This document shows positions 37,001-44,935 of a stretch of 64,000 nt of DNA, in pieces. This DNA is from Sarcophilus harrisii (lineage: Eukaryota > Chordata > Mammalia > Dasyuromorphia > Dasyuridae). The first letter of the stretch is position 1. Each line of letters begins with the position of its first letter. The notes below the pieces were generated by a model. That model made no database searches. It worked only from the letters and a program-made list of their open reading frames with translations, and was not told the DNA's origin. The translations under genes were made by a program, and so were the position numbers. The stretch spans positions 38,647,831 to 38,711,830 of the forward strand of contig NC_045429.1 of NCBI RefSeq assembly GCF_902635505.1. The letters are read 5' to 3'.

Positions 37001-40000
37001 CTGTGATAATTTTGTGCCTCCGATTCAGGAAAATGTTTGTGCTTTGATAAAACTGCCTCTGCTTTGAATGATGTTGGGATAGGAGCCTGACAAATATTAT
37101 CTAAAGAAGGTAATAAAAAATTGATGATAAGGACACCATTGTAGTGTATAGATGAAAAGAAAAACAATCCTAATAACTGAAATATTTTAAAAATTAACTC
37201 AAGAGAAGATGATTTCAGTCTAATGTGGGTTCCAAAAAGTTAAAAGAAGATTGTCATACTTTACTGGTACATTTTTTCCATTAAACTTGTAGAAAGGTTC
37301 CTCTTCATTGTATTCCTCAAACACTCCCCACCGCAAATGGGCCCATTCATGAACTAAGATTTTACCTGTGGGAATATATTTGAAATGCAAAAACACAGTT
37401 ACTTCTACAATTCAACAGTGCTGTGAGTATTCTCTCAGCTATGTGGGCATTCCTTGATCCCTGCAGTTTGCATCCTGGTCAAGCTTTCTTCTCCTGTGAA
37501 ATTCTTATTCAAGGTTTCCCACCCATCACCTGTAGATAAACTGTCTAGTACCCGGAGGCCTTTTTTTCTAGAACTTTTCAATTTCATATTCAAGTCAGGT
37601 AGGTGGTCCAGTGGATAGAGCAATTCATGTGGCACCAGGAATTCAAATTCCAAGCTAATCTTACACACTTATTAGCTGCATGACCCTGGACAAATCTTCT
37701 AATCTTTGCCTTATTTCCTCAATTATAAAATGGAGATTCTGATCTCCATACTTTTACCTTATTTGTACCAGTGATAGCATCAGGACATCTGAAAACATAT
37801 TAAGCCAGGTAGGTGGTCCAGTGGATAGAGCAATTCACATGGTACTGAAGGAAGGAAGGAAGGAAAGAAGAGAGGGAGGGAGGGAGGAAGGAAGGCAAGG
37901 ACTTACCTCTAAAGGTTGTTGTGAGCATCACAACAGATAATTTTTGTAAAGACAGCACAATTCTGGACATAATAGTTCCTTCCTTCCCTCCCTCCCTCCA
38001 TTCCCTTCCTCTCTGTTGACATTAGTCTCACATATCCAACTGCTTTTCAAACATCTTGACATGATGCCATAGTAGACACATAGTAGACACTAGTAGACAC
38101 TTCTTTAACTCACTATATTCAAAACCAAATTCATTCTCTTTCTCTTTAACCCTCTCCTCTTCTTCCTGTTATTGTAGAGGACAACACTATACTCCCGGTT
38201 CCTCAGGCTCACAGCCTAGGAGTCATTCAGGATTCCTCATTCTGTCTTAATCACAAAATCCAGTGTGTTGTCAAGGCCTGTTGCTTTCTCTTTAGAAACA
38301 TCTTTTGTATATGACTCCTCTCTTCTGTTGATGTCATCCCTCTTCCCCCACCCCAGGCCTTCACCATCTCTTATCTGGACTACTGAAATAAACTGCTGAT
38401 GGATCTGCTTGCCTCAGATCTCCCCCAGTCCAATCCAACCTCTAATCAGCCACTAAAATGATTTCCCTAAAACTCAGGTCTGATCATGTCATCATTTATG
38501 CCCCGAATCCTTCCCTCTCATCCCCATCTCCTGTTAAGCTCTTTATCACTCCCAGGATCAAATATGAAGTCCTCTGGTATTCAAAGCCCTTTGTACTCTA
38601 ACCACCACCTATCTTTCCAATATTCTTATGCCTTACTCCTCAATACTTGCTCTTCAGCCTAGCCTTCCAATGTAGCTTTCATTCTATTCTTCAAATAGCC
38701 TTGTGGCTAATTGACCAACAAAACAGTCTGTCTCTTGGCTCCAGACATTTTCTCTGGCTTTTCCTCATGCTTAAAATGTTTCTCCCTCTTCTGTTCTGAC
38801 TAATGACCTCTGGGTCTCCCTTTAAATCCCAGTTAAAATTGTACCTTTTACAGGAAGGCTATCCCAATCCCCCTAACTCTTATGCCTTTCTTGTTTATTT
38901 TTGTCTATGTATCCTGTATATAATTTGTTTGTACATATTTACCAGCTATTTTTCTCATTAGCTTGTAAGTTCCTTTAGAGAAGAGACTCTTTTTTTATAT
39001 CTTCAGAGCTCAGTATATTTCCTAATTTCCCCAAACTCCCCCATTCCATCATCTCCTTGTGCTGTTCAAGCTCCTACCCTTCCCTTTTCTGAGCTGGGTG
39101 TCTACATCTTCTAAGCAGTTACAAACTAAACTGACTCCCCACATCATCTGTTCAAACATCATTGGAAAAATTGTTCACACTCCCTAATTTCTCCTTTATT
39201 TGAGGGCAATGATAGTGAATAAGAGCCCTACCTCTTCCTCTTTTGTTTTTTGGTAGCACAGAATCCACCAGAATGAGATTGGAGCACTTTTGTTTTGCCT
39301 TGAATATATGAAACATTAGCTTTTCTTTCAAACCAATTTATCTTTTAAGTTCTCCTATTTATTCTTTCTTAGATACCGCCACATCCATAAATGCAGCCAA
39401 TCATTATACATTGTCACTTCTATCTTCACATCTCTCCCCCTCTCTCTACTAATACAGCTGACACTGATTCAGTCCCTTATCATCTTATAGTTTGACTCTT
39501 GCAGTAGTCTGCTGATTAGTCTCCTACCTAGCCTTTGATTTCTCTCTGTTCCAGTTGATCCTCCACAAAGCTCTCAAAGTGATTGTCTTAAAAGGCAGGT
39601 TTGACCATGTCACTCCCCTACTCAATAAATTCCAGCAGCTCCCCATTCACTTTAGGATTAAATATTGATTACTTTTTTTCATCCTTTAAAAATGTCTCTT
39701 TTATAAAAGCTTTGAGTATATATAGTAATTCCTACAAAAATAATTTGTAATTAGGTACATCTGTTTATGTTGTGAGTTGTACTCAATTTTTTTTTTACTG
39801 ATGAGAAGAGAAATCAAAAAACTTTAGAAGCCTCTAGTCTAAAATAATTACCTTTCCAAAGGAAAAGTGAAATACTGATATACTTTTTTAGATGAAAAGA
39901 AGGAACCCTCTTCCAATCTTTTTGCTAATGTTCATTTTCTTAAGAGAACTATAGGTGTTATAGTGGAATCTAAGTTACAAAATATGCTGCAGACATAATG

Positions 40001-43000
40001 TAATGCTAGACTTTCATCAGCAACTGTACCTGGTGGTCCATACTCTTTCACCATTTTATTCAGTATGATGTCAGGAGTTAAATGAATTCTTTCTCCCATT
40101 TTTCCACACTCTCTAATCTGGTCAGTTCGTGGAACATTATAGCCTGGAGGATTTGGGACTTCAATGAAGATATCTGCCTAGAAATGTATATTTTAAAAAA
40201 AGTTTTTTGTTATGTAGAATATCACAAATGAAACTTGGAACATTGACTAAAAAATTCTGAAAAGTTTTTCATTAATTATCAGAAAATTGTATTTAAAAAT
40301 TTGTCACACATGACTTAATGTTTAACTTAAAATATCATTTAATAAAAAATAATTCTTATTAAAAATGAAAGTCTGATGAGCTTACATTATCATATATCTC
40401 AAGTTTTGGTTTCTGATAGTCTGGTTTTGTCTTCCATGTCTTAGGAATCAAGATGGAGACTCCTTTGAAGTAAAATCTTTTTTCTGTGGCCTGATACAGG
40501 TAAGTTGAAGCCTCTGTTACTATGTTCTATGTGGAAAGAAGAAATATATCAGGAAAACTGCTGGCAGAGGGATAAACAACAATTGTTTAACTTCACAAAG
40601 AAAACCGCTAATATAAAAACATCACAGCATTTTAATCAAGTGAAAATGGTAAAATTTGGACATGTTTGTATTGTTCAGTCTTTTTGTAGTGTCCCAATAA
40701 TGCACGCTGTTTAGGAAGAAGCCAGAGTATACATATCCTTCTTCATGGACCCCAAATCCCCTGGAAGTATTCCAACCCAAGTTTGCCCCACACTATATGT
40801 CTTTATGTTAAACACATATTCACATGGGCCTACAGCCATATATAGCCTCAGGGAGAATCAAAGGTATACCATGACAATGTAATGGTTTTGTTAAAAATTG
40901 TGCTCAAGGTTTCTTTAAAGCAAACTGGAATTCCAGTATTTATCACAAGTGAGGCTGGGAGTAATGACGTCCATATTGAGGGGGTACAGAAAGAACACAA
41001 AGACCTCCCAGCAATGTTGTTCCTTTTGGACTCTCAACATCAGTTAGAATGGGAGCTCCTTGCGAGTATGGGTTATTTTGTTCCTTTGAATCCTCAACAC
41101 AGAGTAACTAGCACATAGGAGATGCTTAACAAGTGCTTTTCAATTGATTGGTCAGATGACAACCTTACTTTAACTTCCAATCCATTTTGCTGTAGTTCTT
41201 ATAGTTATTATTTACATTTGTGGACTCTTCATTATCTAGATTAACCTAAATGAAGCTAAGGTAATATAATAGAGTGGAAGAAGTAGTAGAGTGGGATCAG
41301 ATATTTGGGGGGGGGCCAAGGGTCAAGCCTGCCATGCTAATGCCTCATAAATCTTGTGATTTTGAGTAAGATATTTAACTAGACTCTCAGTGCTCTCATC
41401 TGTGAAATAAAATTAAATTGCTCCTCTTGCCTCACAAATAGCTAGCTTTTCAGTGAGGATACACGGATTGGAATGCTTTAAGGGTCTTTGCCAAAGCTTC
41501 TCCAGTCTTTATCATGAAACTTGGTAGATCTGTAAGCCAGTTCCAAAGCATGGAGGGTTTGATACATGTCTAGTTGGGGCCCTGAGATTGTTCCTCCCAT
41601 CCTTAGAGTCACTAAGGACTTCACTGTTAACAGGACACAGTTCAAATAAACCCAGTTTGATATATAGCTTTTAAATATCTAATATTTGCAAAACATCACT
41701 AGGGATACAAAGATGGCTATGAGGAAGATCCTGCTCTTTAGGAGTTTGAAATCTAATGGAAAGGAGGGGTTGGAGAATAGCCACATATACAAATAGTTAT
41801 AATACAAGGAGAAATATGATAAATTCAAGGAGATGGGAGTGAGACTCAGCCAAGGGGGAGTAACTAGTTGTGCTGGGAAATAATCATCAGAGGAAAAATA
41901 GGAAAGGCTTTCTGTAGAAGGTGGAATTTTAGCTGGGGTTTAAAGGAAGTCCAGGAGGTAGAGATAAGAAGGGATAGAATTCCTAACATGGGGAACAGAC
42001 AGAGGAAAGTGATGCAGATGTGGTCCCTTTAAGATTCCCAACCCCTTTTAGTTAATGTATTTACCCTTTGACTCACAAATCCTGGTCCCTTTGAATTCCA
42101 ATAGAAGATCCGGACCTGTCCCAGCCCCCATCTGGATCTGAGCCACCTCAGGGCTACACCCACAGGCCCCTTTAGCTAAATTCCCATTATAAAAGGGCCT
42201 CCCTGGGACTCCCTCTTTGCAGAGGTCCAAACATGCTAGCCATGTCAGGACTTTCTGTCCACTGGACCCTCTGTCTGGTGCCCTCCTTATCTCTACCTTC
42301 GCCCATTTCCTTAACTATGCTTTAAGCTTGCTTCTAAACCCCATAATAAACGTCTTTTATCAATCTAGCTGTATGGGCCAATAAATGCTTTCATTGGGGA
42401 CTCGCGCTGCTACTAGACCTCATTTACCGCTGTATCCTTGCGCCGAATCCAATGGAGTTGCAGGGGAGCTCTATTTGACTCGCTGCACCCTGAACCTGCC
42501 ACTAGACCTCAACTAAACCCTAATTTCATTTAGGTACCCCATATCTAGACCTCATCAAAAGTACTGAGTTAGGACATGGAGTAAATGGTGAAAAGACTGG
42601 AAAAGCAGAAGGGAGATAGGTTGTGAAGGGCTTTGAATGCCAGACATTATTTTGTATTTGATCTTGGAGGTGATGGGTAACTCTGGAGTTCATGGTGGTG
42701 GGGGACAGAATGTGCAGCATGGTCAGACCTCTCCTTTGGGAACATGTGACAGCTTAAGTGGAAGATGACCAGAGTGGGGAGAGATGTGGGCAGGGAGGCT
42801 GACCATCAGAGGATTGCACAACCCAATCTTCAATCCTGTTGAATCTAGGATTAAGTACAAATTCCTCAGTTTTTCATTTGGGACCTTTCACAGTCACCTC
42901 CTTTTATCTTTACTTAGAAAGTGCTTCCTCTACTTCTTGGTATCTTTTGGTTTCCTTCATGCAAGGCTCTGCTCACCTGTTGTTTCTTAAAGGAATCTTC

Positions 43001-44862
43001 GTGGTTCTCCTCATGATTCAAGCTTTCTTCAGTGAAATGGAAACTCATTCATTGAAGGGACTATTTTTCATTTCTGACTTTGTATTCTCAGTGCCCAGCA
43101 AAATTCCTTCCACATCATAGGAGCTCACTAAGTCTTGTTAAGTTGAACTGAATTATCCACTTGATAAATGAGTAACAAAGGTTTCCATAAGTCTCTTCTG
43201 CTCCTGTTCTTCCTCTATTCTGCTGTTTGATCTTCCCCAAAGGGCAGATCTGACCACTTACCTATCTATTTAGTAAACTCCAGTGATTCCCTGGCACTAC
43301 TAGAATCAAACAGAAAATCCTTTGTTTCACTTTCAGAGCTCTTCACAACCTTCCTCTCCCCTCATCCCTTTCCATCCTTCTGCACCCGAGAAAGTGCCCT
43401 GGGACACAGTCACAATAATCTCCTTGCCTGAAATTTGTAGATTTCTCTAAGTCAGGAGAACCTAAGGTCCAGAGACAGATTTCCGGGAGTCCCTGAGCTT
43501 GGATGGGAAAAAAAAATCACATCCTTATTTGCTTCCTCTGTAATCCTCTGCACAATTTTTATGCATTTAAAAACAATATTCTGACAATAGTTCTGAGGAG
43601 TTTATCAGACTGCCAAATTTCAGGAATACTGGACTTGACATTCAGATTCTGGCTTATATGCTTAGCTAGAAGTGATCATAAGGAAGTTACTTAGTTTTCT
43701 GTAAAATTGAGGTTTGAAGGACATTGTTGTTTACATAAATCTGACTCTTTGTTGCCCCACTTGGGGTTTTCTTGGCAAAGATACTGGAATGGTTTGCCAT
43801 TTTCTTCTCCAGCTCATTTTACAAATGAGGAAACTGAGGGAAATATGATTAAATGATTTACCCATTAGTGTCTGAGGTCAGATTTGAACTCTGGTCCTTC
43901 TGACTCCAGTCCTTATGCTCTAGCCACTGTACCACCTAACTGCCCTTAAAATGACATAAATATCAATTCTGATATGAACATCTCAAATGCCTACTTTGGG
44001 TGACAAGCATTTCTGAAGCATCTGTTCTGTGCAACCATTGTATTAAGCAGAGAGGATACAAAGGCAAAAAGCAAACAGCCTCTGTCCTGAAGTAATTCTT
44101 TCTACTGGGGGAAAACTGAACATGGATAATTCATGACAAAATATTTTGAATGAGTAATTCCAATACTTATTGGGACAGGGGGCAGTGAGTGCTCCTGTAA
44201 TTGGCATCTGGCAGGGGAGAGCAACAGAATTCCTTTTGGCTGTCCCCCTGAAGTTTGATACTCTCTGATCTCTACCAGGGAACAAGAAACTACAAGGCAG
44301 GAGGCTTCTGAGGATTAGGATTGCCCCCAAACTAGGAAGGGGACTATAAAGATAATGGCATTTCTGACAAAATAGTTTTTGTGACTGTTCCAAATGGAAC
44401 TGTCCCTGTTAGCATATCCTGCGCCACTGAGGACATAGTTATTTCTGAAAAAAGACCTCCCTTCTTTCCCTTTAAATTTAATTAATGTAAATAACAAAGG
44501 CATCAGTAAAAAAAAATGTTTAAAAGATTGCATTAGTCTTCTTGCTGGCTACCTGCTGTCAGTTCATATAGAGCAAGCTAATGAAATATTAAGATCTTTT
44601 ACAAATAAAAAATAGTTAGCAATAAAGAATTCTCCTTTACATACACAGACACATTTCAGAATTCAAAGAAAATGGAAGAGCAAAAAAGTAACACTTCTCC
44701 TACCTGGATTTCCTGAATAAGATTTTCATCCTCAGGCAAGTCTGGGTTAATTGCAATGACCACATCTTCATAGCCATTGTTATTCAGCTTAATGAGAGAA
44801 GTGCCTGCTCCTTGGAGCATGTACAGGACCAAGGTTAAAAGAAATGTTTTAAATGATACCAT
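16611..44862 (-). CDS. CLCA4: CLCA4-type calcium-activated chloride channel regulator, 14 exons, last-exon frameshift
   Basis: CLCA proteins are secreted or surface-anchored self-cleaving metalloproteases that modulate calcium-activated chloride currents in epithelia. Joining the 14 exons below gives residue numbers that agree with human CLCA1/CLCA4: signal peptide about 1-21, zinc motif HEWAH at 155-159, VWA domain from about 306 with MIDAS residues D312, S314, S316, T383 and D412 all present, then beta-rich and fibronectin-III-like regions and a C-terminal hydrophobic anchor. CLCA4 rather than CLCA1 is chosen because of [10 protein letters not shown] near the N-terminus, [13 protein letters not shown] in exon 11, and the anchor beginning [12 protein letters not shown]. 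All 13 introns are GT-AG with matching phases. Coding length without the 8-bp duplication would be 902 residues (human about 919). As written, the frame shifts in exon 14 and ends at residue 808 (stop 16901-16903). It could be a true recent mutation, a polymorphism or an assembly error. Orthology is inferred from recalled human sequence and gene order. Confidence 0.9.
16984..17780 (-). other. CLCA4 intron 13
   Basis: 797 bases, GT-AG. No repeat is evident, and it does not align by eye with CLCA1 intron 13 (57952-58844). Confidence 0.7.
17781..18017 (-). CDS. CLCA4: CLCA4 exon 13
   Basis: This exon encodes residues 703-781 plus one base: [35 protein letters not shown] and [21 protein letters not shown] is an N-glycosylation site in the fibronectin-III-like region. 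The acceptor is GATGCAG and the donor CAAG|GTAAGT (phase 1). It is about 64% identical at the protein level to CLCA1 exon 13. Confidence 0.94.
18310..18385 (+). repeat. 76-bp local direct repeat in CLCA4 intron 12, copy 1
   Basis: It starts TTGGGATATCCTTTCGACTA and matches 20079-20154 at about 72 of 76 positions. The copies are in introns on either side of exon 12. Confidence 0.85.
18492..18656 (-). CDS. CLCA4: CLCA4 exon 12
   Basis: This exon encodes residues 648-702 plus one base: [30 protein letters not shown] and [10 protein letters not shown]. The acceptor AAAAAAG has an unusually A-rich run before it; the donor is AATG|GTAAGG. By eye it differs from exon 12 of the neighbouring CLCA1 gene at about 12 of 165 bases and 4 of 54 full codons, far less than exons 13-14 do. 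Confidence 0.94.
19290..19980 (+). mobile_element. L2/CR1 LINE 3' part, sense
   Basis: The block follows the recalled L2 3' region: AGCCTCCTAATTGGTTTTCC, CATAATCTGGCTGCCAATTA, TTCAAAGTTTAGCTCAGGTT, TTAAGTTCCTTGAAGGCAAG, and a tail at AATATAATAAGTGTCTC. It is present in CLCA4 intron 11 and absent from the CLCA1 block. Confidence 0.7.
20079..20154 (+). repeat. 76-bp local direct repeat in CLCA4 intron 11, copy 2
   Basis: This is the partner of 18310-18385. It lies inside the stretch of intron 11 that has no counterpart in the CLCA1 block. Confidence 0.85.
20715..21020 (-). mobile_element. L1 3' end, antisense, with TTTA microsatellite
   Basis: A (TTTA)n run at 20718-20750 is the start, then AATTGCCAAACCTCTTGTTC, AATGGCAGGTTGACCAGTAG and AATTAGCTTGTGAAGGAAAT, the inverse complement of the 46.98-47.25 kb L1. 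It is missing from the CLCA1 copy of the block. Confidence 0.85.
21390..21470 (+). mobile_element. Short L1 ORF2 remnant beside CLCA4 exon 11
   Basis: GCTAATGAATATGGGTGCAA and TTTTAGCAAGGAGATTAC match L1 ORF2. The same boundary is seen at 61790 beside CLCA1, where the L1 continues for over 2 kb. Confidence 0.7.
21526..21787 (-). CDS. CLCA4: CLCA4 exon 11
   Basis: This exon encodes residues 561-647 plus one base: [44 protein letters not shown] and LLDNGAG. The SRAAN/SVPPITV wording is closer to human CLCA4 than to CLCA1. The acceptor is TTTTCAG and the donor GCAG|GTAACT (phase 1). A short L1 remnant lies only about 55 bp downstream of its donor. Confidence 0.94.
22519..22734 (-). CDS. CLCA4: CLCA4 exon 10
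   Basis: This exon encodes residues 489-560: [20 protein letters not shown] with an N-glycosylation site (NGT), then DTLFLVTW and [13 protein letters not shown]. It is phase 0 at both ends; donor AAG|GTAAGA, acceptor TTAACAG. Confidence 0.94.
23030..23705 (+). mobile_element. L1 3' part, sense, in CLCA4 intron 9
   Basis: It starts in late ORF2 (GAGAGTAATTTGGAACTATG), passes GATCAATTCTGATGGACATT, holds a (GT)n run at 23455-23484 and ends in an A-rich tail near 23705. Confidence 0.85.
24120..25420 (+). mobile_element. L2/CR1 LINE ORF2 region, sense, decayed
   Basis: Pyrimidine-rich sequence matching the order of L2 ORF2: CACTGACACTGTTGATCAGT near 24866 (the FDxVDH block) and CTATCTAAAACTGAACTCAT at 25229. 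The 135-codon open stretch at 24125-24532 is only a product of its composition. Confidence 0.6.
25430..25585 (-). mobile_element. MIR-type SINE, antisense
   Basis: TTTATAGATGAGGAGCTGAA, AAGATCACACAGCTAATATC and CACTGTGCCACCAATA. Confidence 0.65.
25985..26320 (+). mobile_element. Core-SINE, sense, followed by a (TA)n microsatellite
   Basis: GGCAGCTGGGTGTCATAATC at the head, TGCCTCAGTTTCCTAATCTA in the body, GGCACATAGTAGGCGCTTAA at the tail, then about 85 bases of (TA)n and TATG-type repeats to 26318. A further MIR-type SINE in sense lies at 26355-26530. Confidence 0.8.
26610..27188 (+). mobile_element. Solo LTR of an endogenous retrovirus (fossil), in CLCA4 intron 9
   Basis: The block has LTR architecture: a TG start near 26611, a direct repeat in the U3 part (GGGCCAGAACT... 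near 26620 and 26740, each followed by TTTAATCCTACAA), a TATA-like CATATAAGCTAG at 26872, and AATAAA at about 27095. No internal retroviral sequence accompanies it, so it is a solo LTR, antisense to CLCA4. Family unassigned; moderately old. Confidence 0.65.
27252..27358 (-). CDS. CLCA4: CLCA4 exon 9
   Basis: This exon encodes residues 453-488: [19 protein letters not shown] and TQRSIQ, the end of the VWA region. The acceptor is TACTTCAG and the donor CCAG|GTAAGT (ends phase 0). A solo LTR ends about 65 bp downstream of this donor in the following intron. Confidence 0.93.
27359..28285 (-). other. CLCA4 intron 8, unique part
   Basis: No repeat or exon-like segment seen. Intron 8 as a whole runs to 28888. 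Confidence 0.6.
28590..28745 (+). mobile_element. L2 3' tail, sense
   Basis: The tail reads GAGTTACTTGAAGGCATACT and CAGCACTTAGCTCAGAACTT, typical of L2 3' ends. The pyrimidine-rich stretch before it (28285-28590) may belong to the same element. Confidence 0.5.
28889..29063 (-). CDS. CLCA4: CLCA4 exon 8 (VWA domain)
   Basis: This exon encodes residues 395-452 plus one base. It reads [20 protein letters not shown] with MIDAS D412, then [15 protein letters not shown]. The acceptor is CTTTCAG and the donor ACAG|GTAAAA (phase 1). Confidence 0.94.
29623..29931 (+). mobile_element. 5'-truncated L1 3' end with 15-bp target-site duplication
   Basis: An L1 3' UTR (GGACTGCCTGCCATCTGGAG, A-rich tail) is flanked by AACATCAGTGCCCAT at 29608-29622 and 29932-29946. 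The perfect duplication marks a retrotransposition event by target-primed reverse transcription. It landed in the tail of an MIR-type SINE (29490-29620). Confidence 0.9.
29950..30660 (+). other. Pyrimidine-rich, L2-like stretch in CLCA4 intron 7
   Basis: Composition and phrases such as CTCCAGGACCTTGTTCCATT resemble L2 ORF2 remains, but the match is loose. A 147-codon open stretch at 29958-30401 has no recognisable protein similarity and is judged a product of composition. Confidence 0.4.
31060..31245 (-). mobile_element. MIR-type SINE, antisense
   Basis: TACAGATGAAGAAGCTGAAG, AGGTCACACAGCTAGAAAGT and AATTTGAACTTGGCTCCTCA. Confidence 0.65.
31473..31700 (-). CDS. CLCA4: CLCA4 exon 7 (VWA domain)
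   Basis: This exon encodes residues 319-394: [33 protein letters not shown], and [14 protein letters not shown], which carries MIDAS T383. The acceptor is CATTCAG and the donor ACG|GTGAAA (phase 0; a weaker donor than the others). Confidence 0.94.
31701..32886 (-). other. CLCA4 intron 6
   Basis: 1186 bases without any repeat I can name. Confidence 0.6.
32887..33108 (-). CDS. CLCA4: CLCA4 exon 6 (start of VWA domain, MIDAS DxSxS)
   Basis: This exon encodes residues 245-318, in phase 0 at both ends. It starts [16 protein letters not shown] and ends [14 protein letters not shown]. The DKSGS at 312-316 is the metal-ion-dependent adhesion site of the VWA domain. The donor is GCG|GTAAGC and the acceptor TTTTCAG. 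Confidence 0.95.
33148..33335. mobile_element. hAT-like non-autonomous DNA transposon
   Basis: Copy related to 43448-43625, in CLCA4 intron 5, starting just 40 bp upstream of exon 6. Confidence 0.45.
33955..34172. repeat. AT-rich palindromic array with inverted TTGGCTCACTGAAAAAAATT units
   Basis: TTGGCTCACTGAAAAAAATT occurs at 33955 and 34080, and its inverse complement closes the block at about 34151-34171. Between them are several (TA)n cores flanked by AAATTT and AATTTTTTTGAAAAAAATT, each self-complementary. The whole can fold into nested hairpins. It may be a broken small inverted-repeat DNA transposon or a replication-slippage product. Confidence 0.75.
34840..35060 (-). mobile_element. 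Core-SINE, antisense
   Basis: CACCTGTTAGATACTGTGCT, CTCAATAATCTTGGGAGGTA, TTACATATAAGGAAGCTGAC and GAATTCAAGTCTTTCTGAGT. Confidence 0.7.
35686..35863 (-). CDS. CLCA4: CLCA4 exon 5 (cysteine-rich)
   Basis: This exon encodes residues 186-244. It holds the cysteine-rich block ([30 protein letters not shown]) and [15 protein letters not shown], a family signature. The acceptor is GTTTTCAG and the donor TCT|GTAAGT (phase 0). A 49-bp copy of its first bases plus its acceptor lies in the upstream intron at 37756-37804. Confidence 0.93.
35864..37259 (-). other. CLCA4 intron 4
   Basis: An L2-like tail lies at 36430-36570 (GTGTCCCTAGCACCTAGGAC). The rest shows no recognised repeat. Confidence 0.55.
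37260..37365 (-). CDS. CLCA4: CLCA4 exon 4 (zinc-binding HEWAH)
   Basis: This exon carries the catalytic core: [20 protein letters not shown], residues 151 onward, with the HExxH zinc motif at 155-159. The acceptor is CCCACAG. The chosen donor is AA|GTATGA, because only it gives the phase 2 end needed by exon 5. Two other GT sites nearby (for example CCA|GTAAAG, 7 bases earlier) would break the frame. Confidence 0.9.
37590..37990 (+). repeat. tRNA-type core-SINE, split by an inserted block
   Basis: The head begins CAGGTAGGTGGTCCAGTGG at 37596, and the body runs to about 37735. A second copy of the head lies at 37806-37850, next to a GGAAG-rich tract (37845-37905), and the SINE tail (GGTTGTTGTGAGCATCA) follows at 37916. 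The exon 5 copy sits between the two heads, so the whole looks like one SINE interrupted by a complex local duplication. Confidence 0.7.
37756..37804 (-). repeat. Duplicated start of CLCA4 exon 5 with its splice acceptor, inside intron 3
   Basis: This segment is a 48/49 match to 35831-35879, which covers the first 33 bases of exon 5 and the acceptor before it. In the copy the acceptor GTTTTCAG is intact, and a donor AAG|GTAAAA follows at the edge of the copy, so 37758-37788 has the form of a 31-base exon ([10 protein letters not shown]). Including it would shift the frame because 31 is not a multiple of three. It is embedded in a broken SINE. Confidence 0.85.
38010..39015 (+). mobile_element. 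L2/CR1 LINE 3' region, sense
   Basis: A long ordered match to the recalled L2 3' region: AGGAGTCATTCAGGATTCCT at 38219, ATCTGGACTACTG at 38374, GGTCTGATCATGTCATCATT, TCAAAGCCCTTTGTACTCTA, and TTAGCTTGTAAGTTCCTTTA at 38959. Confidence 0.7.
39390..39690 (+). mobile_element. Second L2/CR1 fragment, sense
   Basis: CAGTAGTCTGCTGATTAGTC, then AGGTTTGACCATGTCACTCC and CAGCTCCCCATTCACTTTAG repeat the same L2 region as the element just before it. Confidence 0.65.
40030..40177 (-). CDS. CLCA4: CLCA4 exon 3
   Basis: This exon encodes residues 101-149 plus the first base of 150. It reads [12 protein letters not shown], then [14 protein letters not shown] and KEYGPPG, matching the family blocks before the zinc site. 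The acceptor is TTTCTAG and the donor CCAG|GTACAG (phase 1). Intron 2 before it is only 208 bp. Confidence 0.93.
40386..40526 (-). CDS. CLCA4: CLCA4 exon 2
   Basis: This exon encodes residues 54-100, phase 0 at both ends. The acceptor is a pyrimidine stretch ending CACATAG and the donor is AAT|GTAAGC. It contains [19 protein letters not shown] and SILIPKTWK, the conserved start of the CLCA metalloprotease domain. Confidence 0.93.
41640..42800 (+). repeat. Unassigned mammalian interspersed repeat, split by an LTR
   Basis: The left part includes AACATGGGGAACAGACAGAG; the right part includes AGGTTGTGAAGGGCTTTGAA and AGCATGGTCAGACCTCTCC. It is the same family as at 5985-7190. Confidence 0.5.
42015..42540 (+). 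mobile_element. Solo LTR (fossil), inserted in an older repeat
   Basis: U3-R-U5 architecture: TG start near 42019, TATA box CATTATAAAAGGGCC at 42184, CCCCATAATAAACG polyadenylation region near 42340, then a CG-containing U5. The unassigned mammalian repeat at 41640-42015 resumes at 42545, so this is a clean insertion. It lies in CLCA4 intron 1, antisense to the gene. It resembles gamma-type LTRs; exact ends were not fixed. Confidence 0.65.
42840..43155 (+). mobile_element. L2 3' part, sense
   Basis: It reads AGGATTAAGTACAAATTCCT, then the 3' tail CAGTGCCCAGCAAAATTCCT and AGGAGCTCACTAAGTCTTGT. Another L2-like piece follows at 43190-43400. Confidence 0.55.
43448..43625. mobile_element. hAT-like non-autonomous DNA transposon
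   Basis: It reads GAGAACCTAAGGTCCAGAGA, TTTATGCATTTAAAAACAAT, and AGACTGCCAAATTTC. A related copy is at 33148-33335 (GGATTCCTAACCTGAACTAG to GGATCCATGACACAAAAAGG). The hAT assignment is from recall. Confidence 0.45.
43725..43945 (-). mobile_element. SINE with RTE-like and tRNA-like parts, antisense
   Basis: AATCTGACTCTTTGTTGCCC, CAAAGATACTGGAATGGTTT, AATGAGGAAACTGAGGGAAA and CACTGTACCACCTAACTGCCC match the marsupial SINE also seen at 47992. Confidence 0.7.
44704..44862 (-). CDS. CLCA4: CLCA4 exon 1 (signal peptide)
   Basis: This exon encodes residues 1-53. It starts [20 protein letters not shown], a typical signal peptide, followed by the CLCA N-terminal strand with [11 protein letters not shown]. 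The donor is CAG|GTAGGA at phase 0. An in-frame ATG exists at 44953-44955, but it would add 31 residues before the signal peptide and lies upstream of the likely TATA box, so 44862 is preferred. Confidence 0.93.
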
Positions 44863-44924
44863 GATGGACTGTCTGTATCCAGCTTCTTTGGGAAGAGGCC
44901 AGTCTAGGAAATTGTTTCCTGCTG

Positions 44925-44935
44925 CTATATATATG
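44925..44935 (-). promoter_or_regulatory. CLCA4: Probable TATA box of CLCA4
   Basis: Read on the minus strand the sequence is GCATATATATAGC, 63-73 bases before the ATG. A start site about 30 bases downstream would be near 44897 and leave a 5' UTR of about 35 bases. The location and spacing support it; no transcript evidence is available. Confidence 0.55.
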
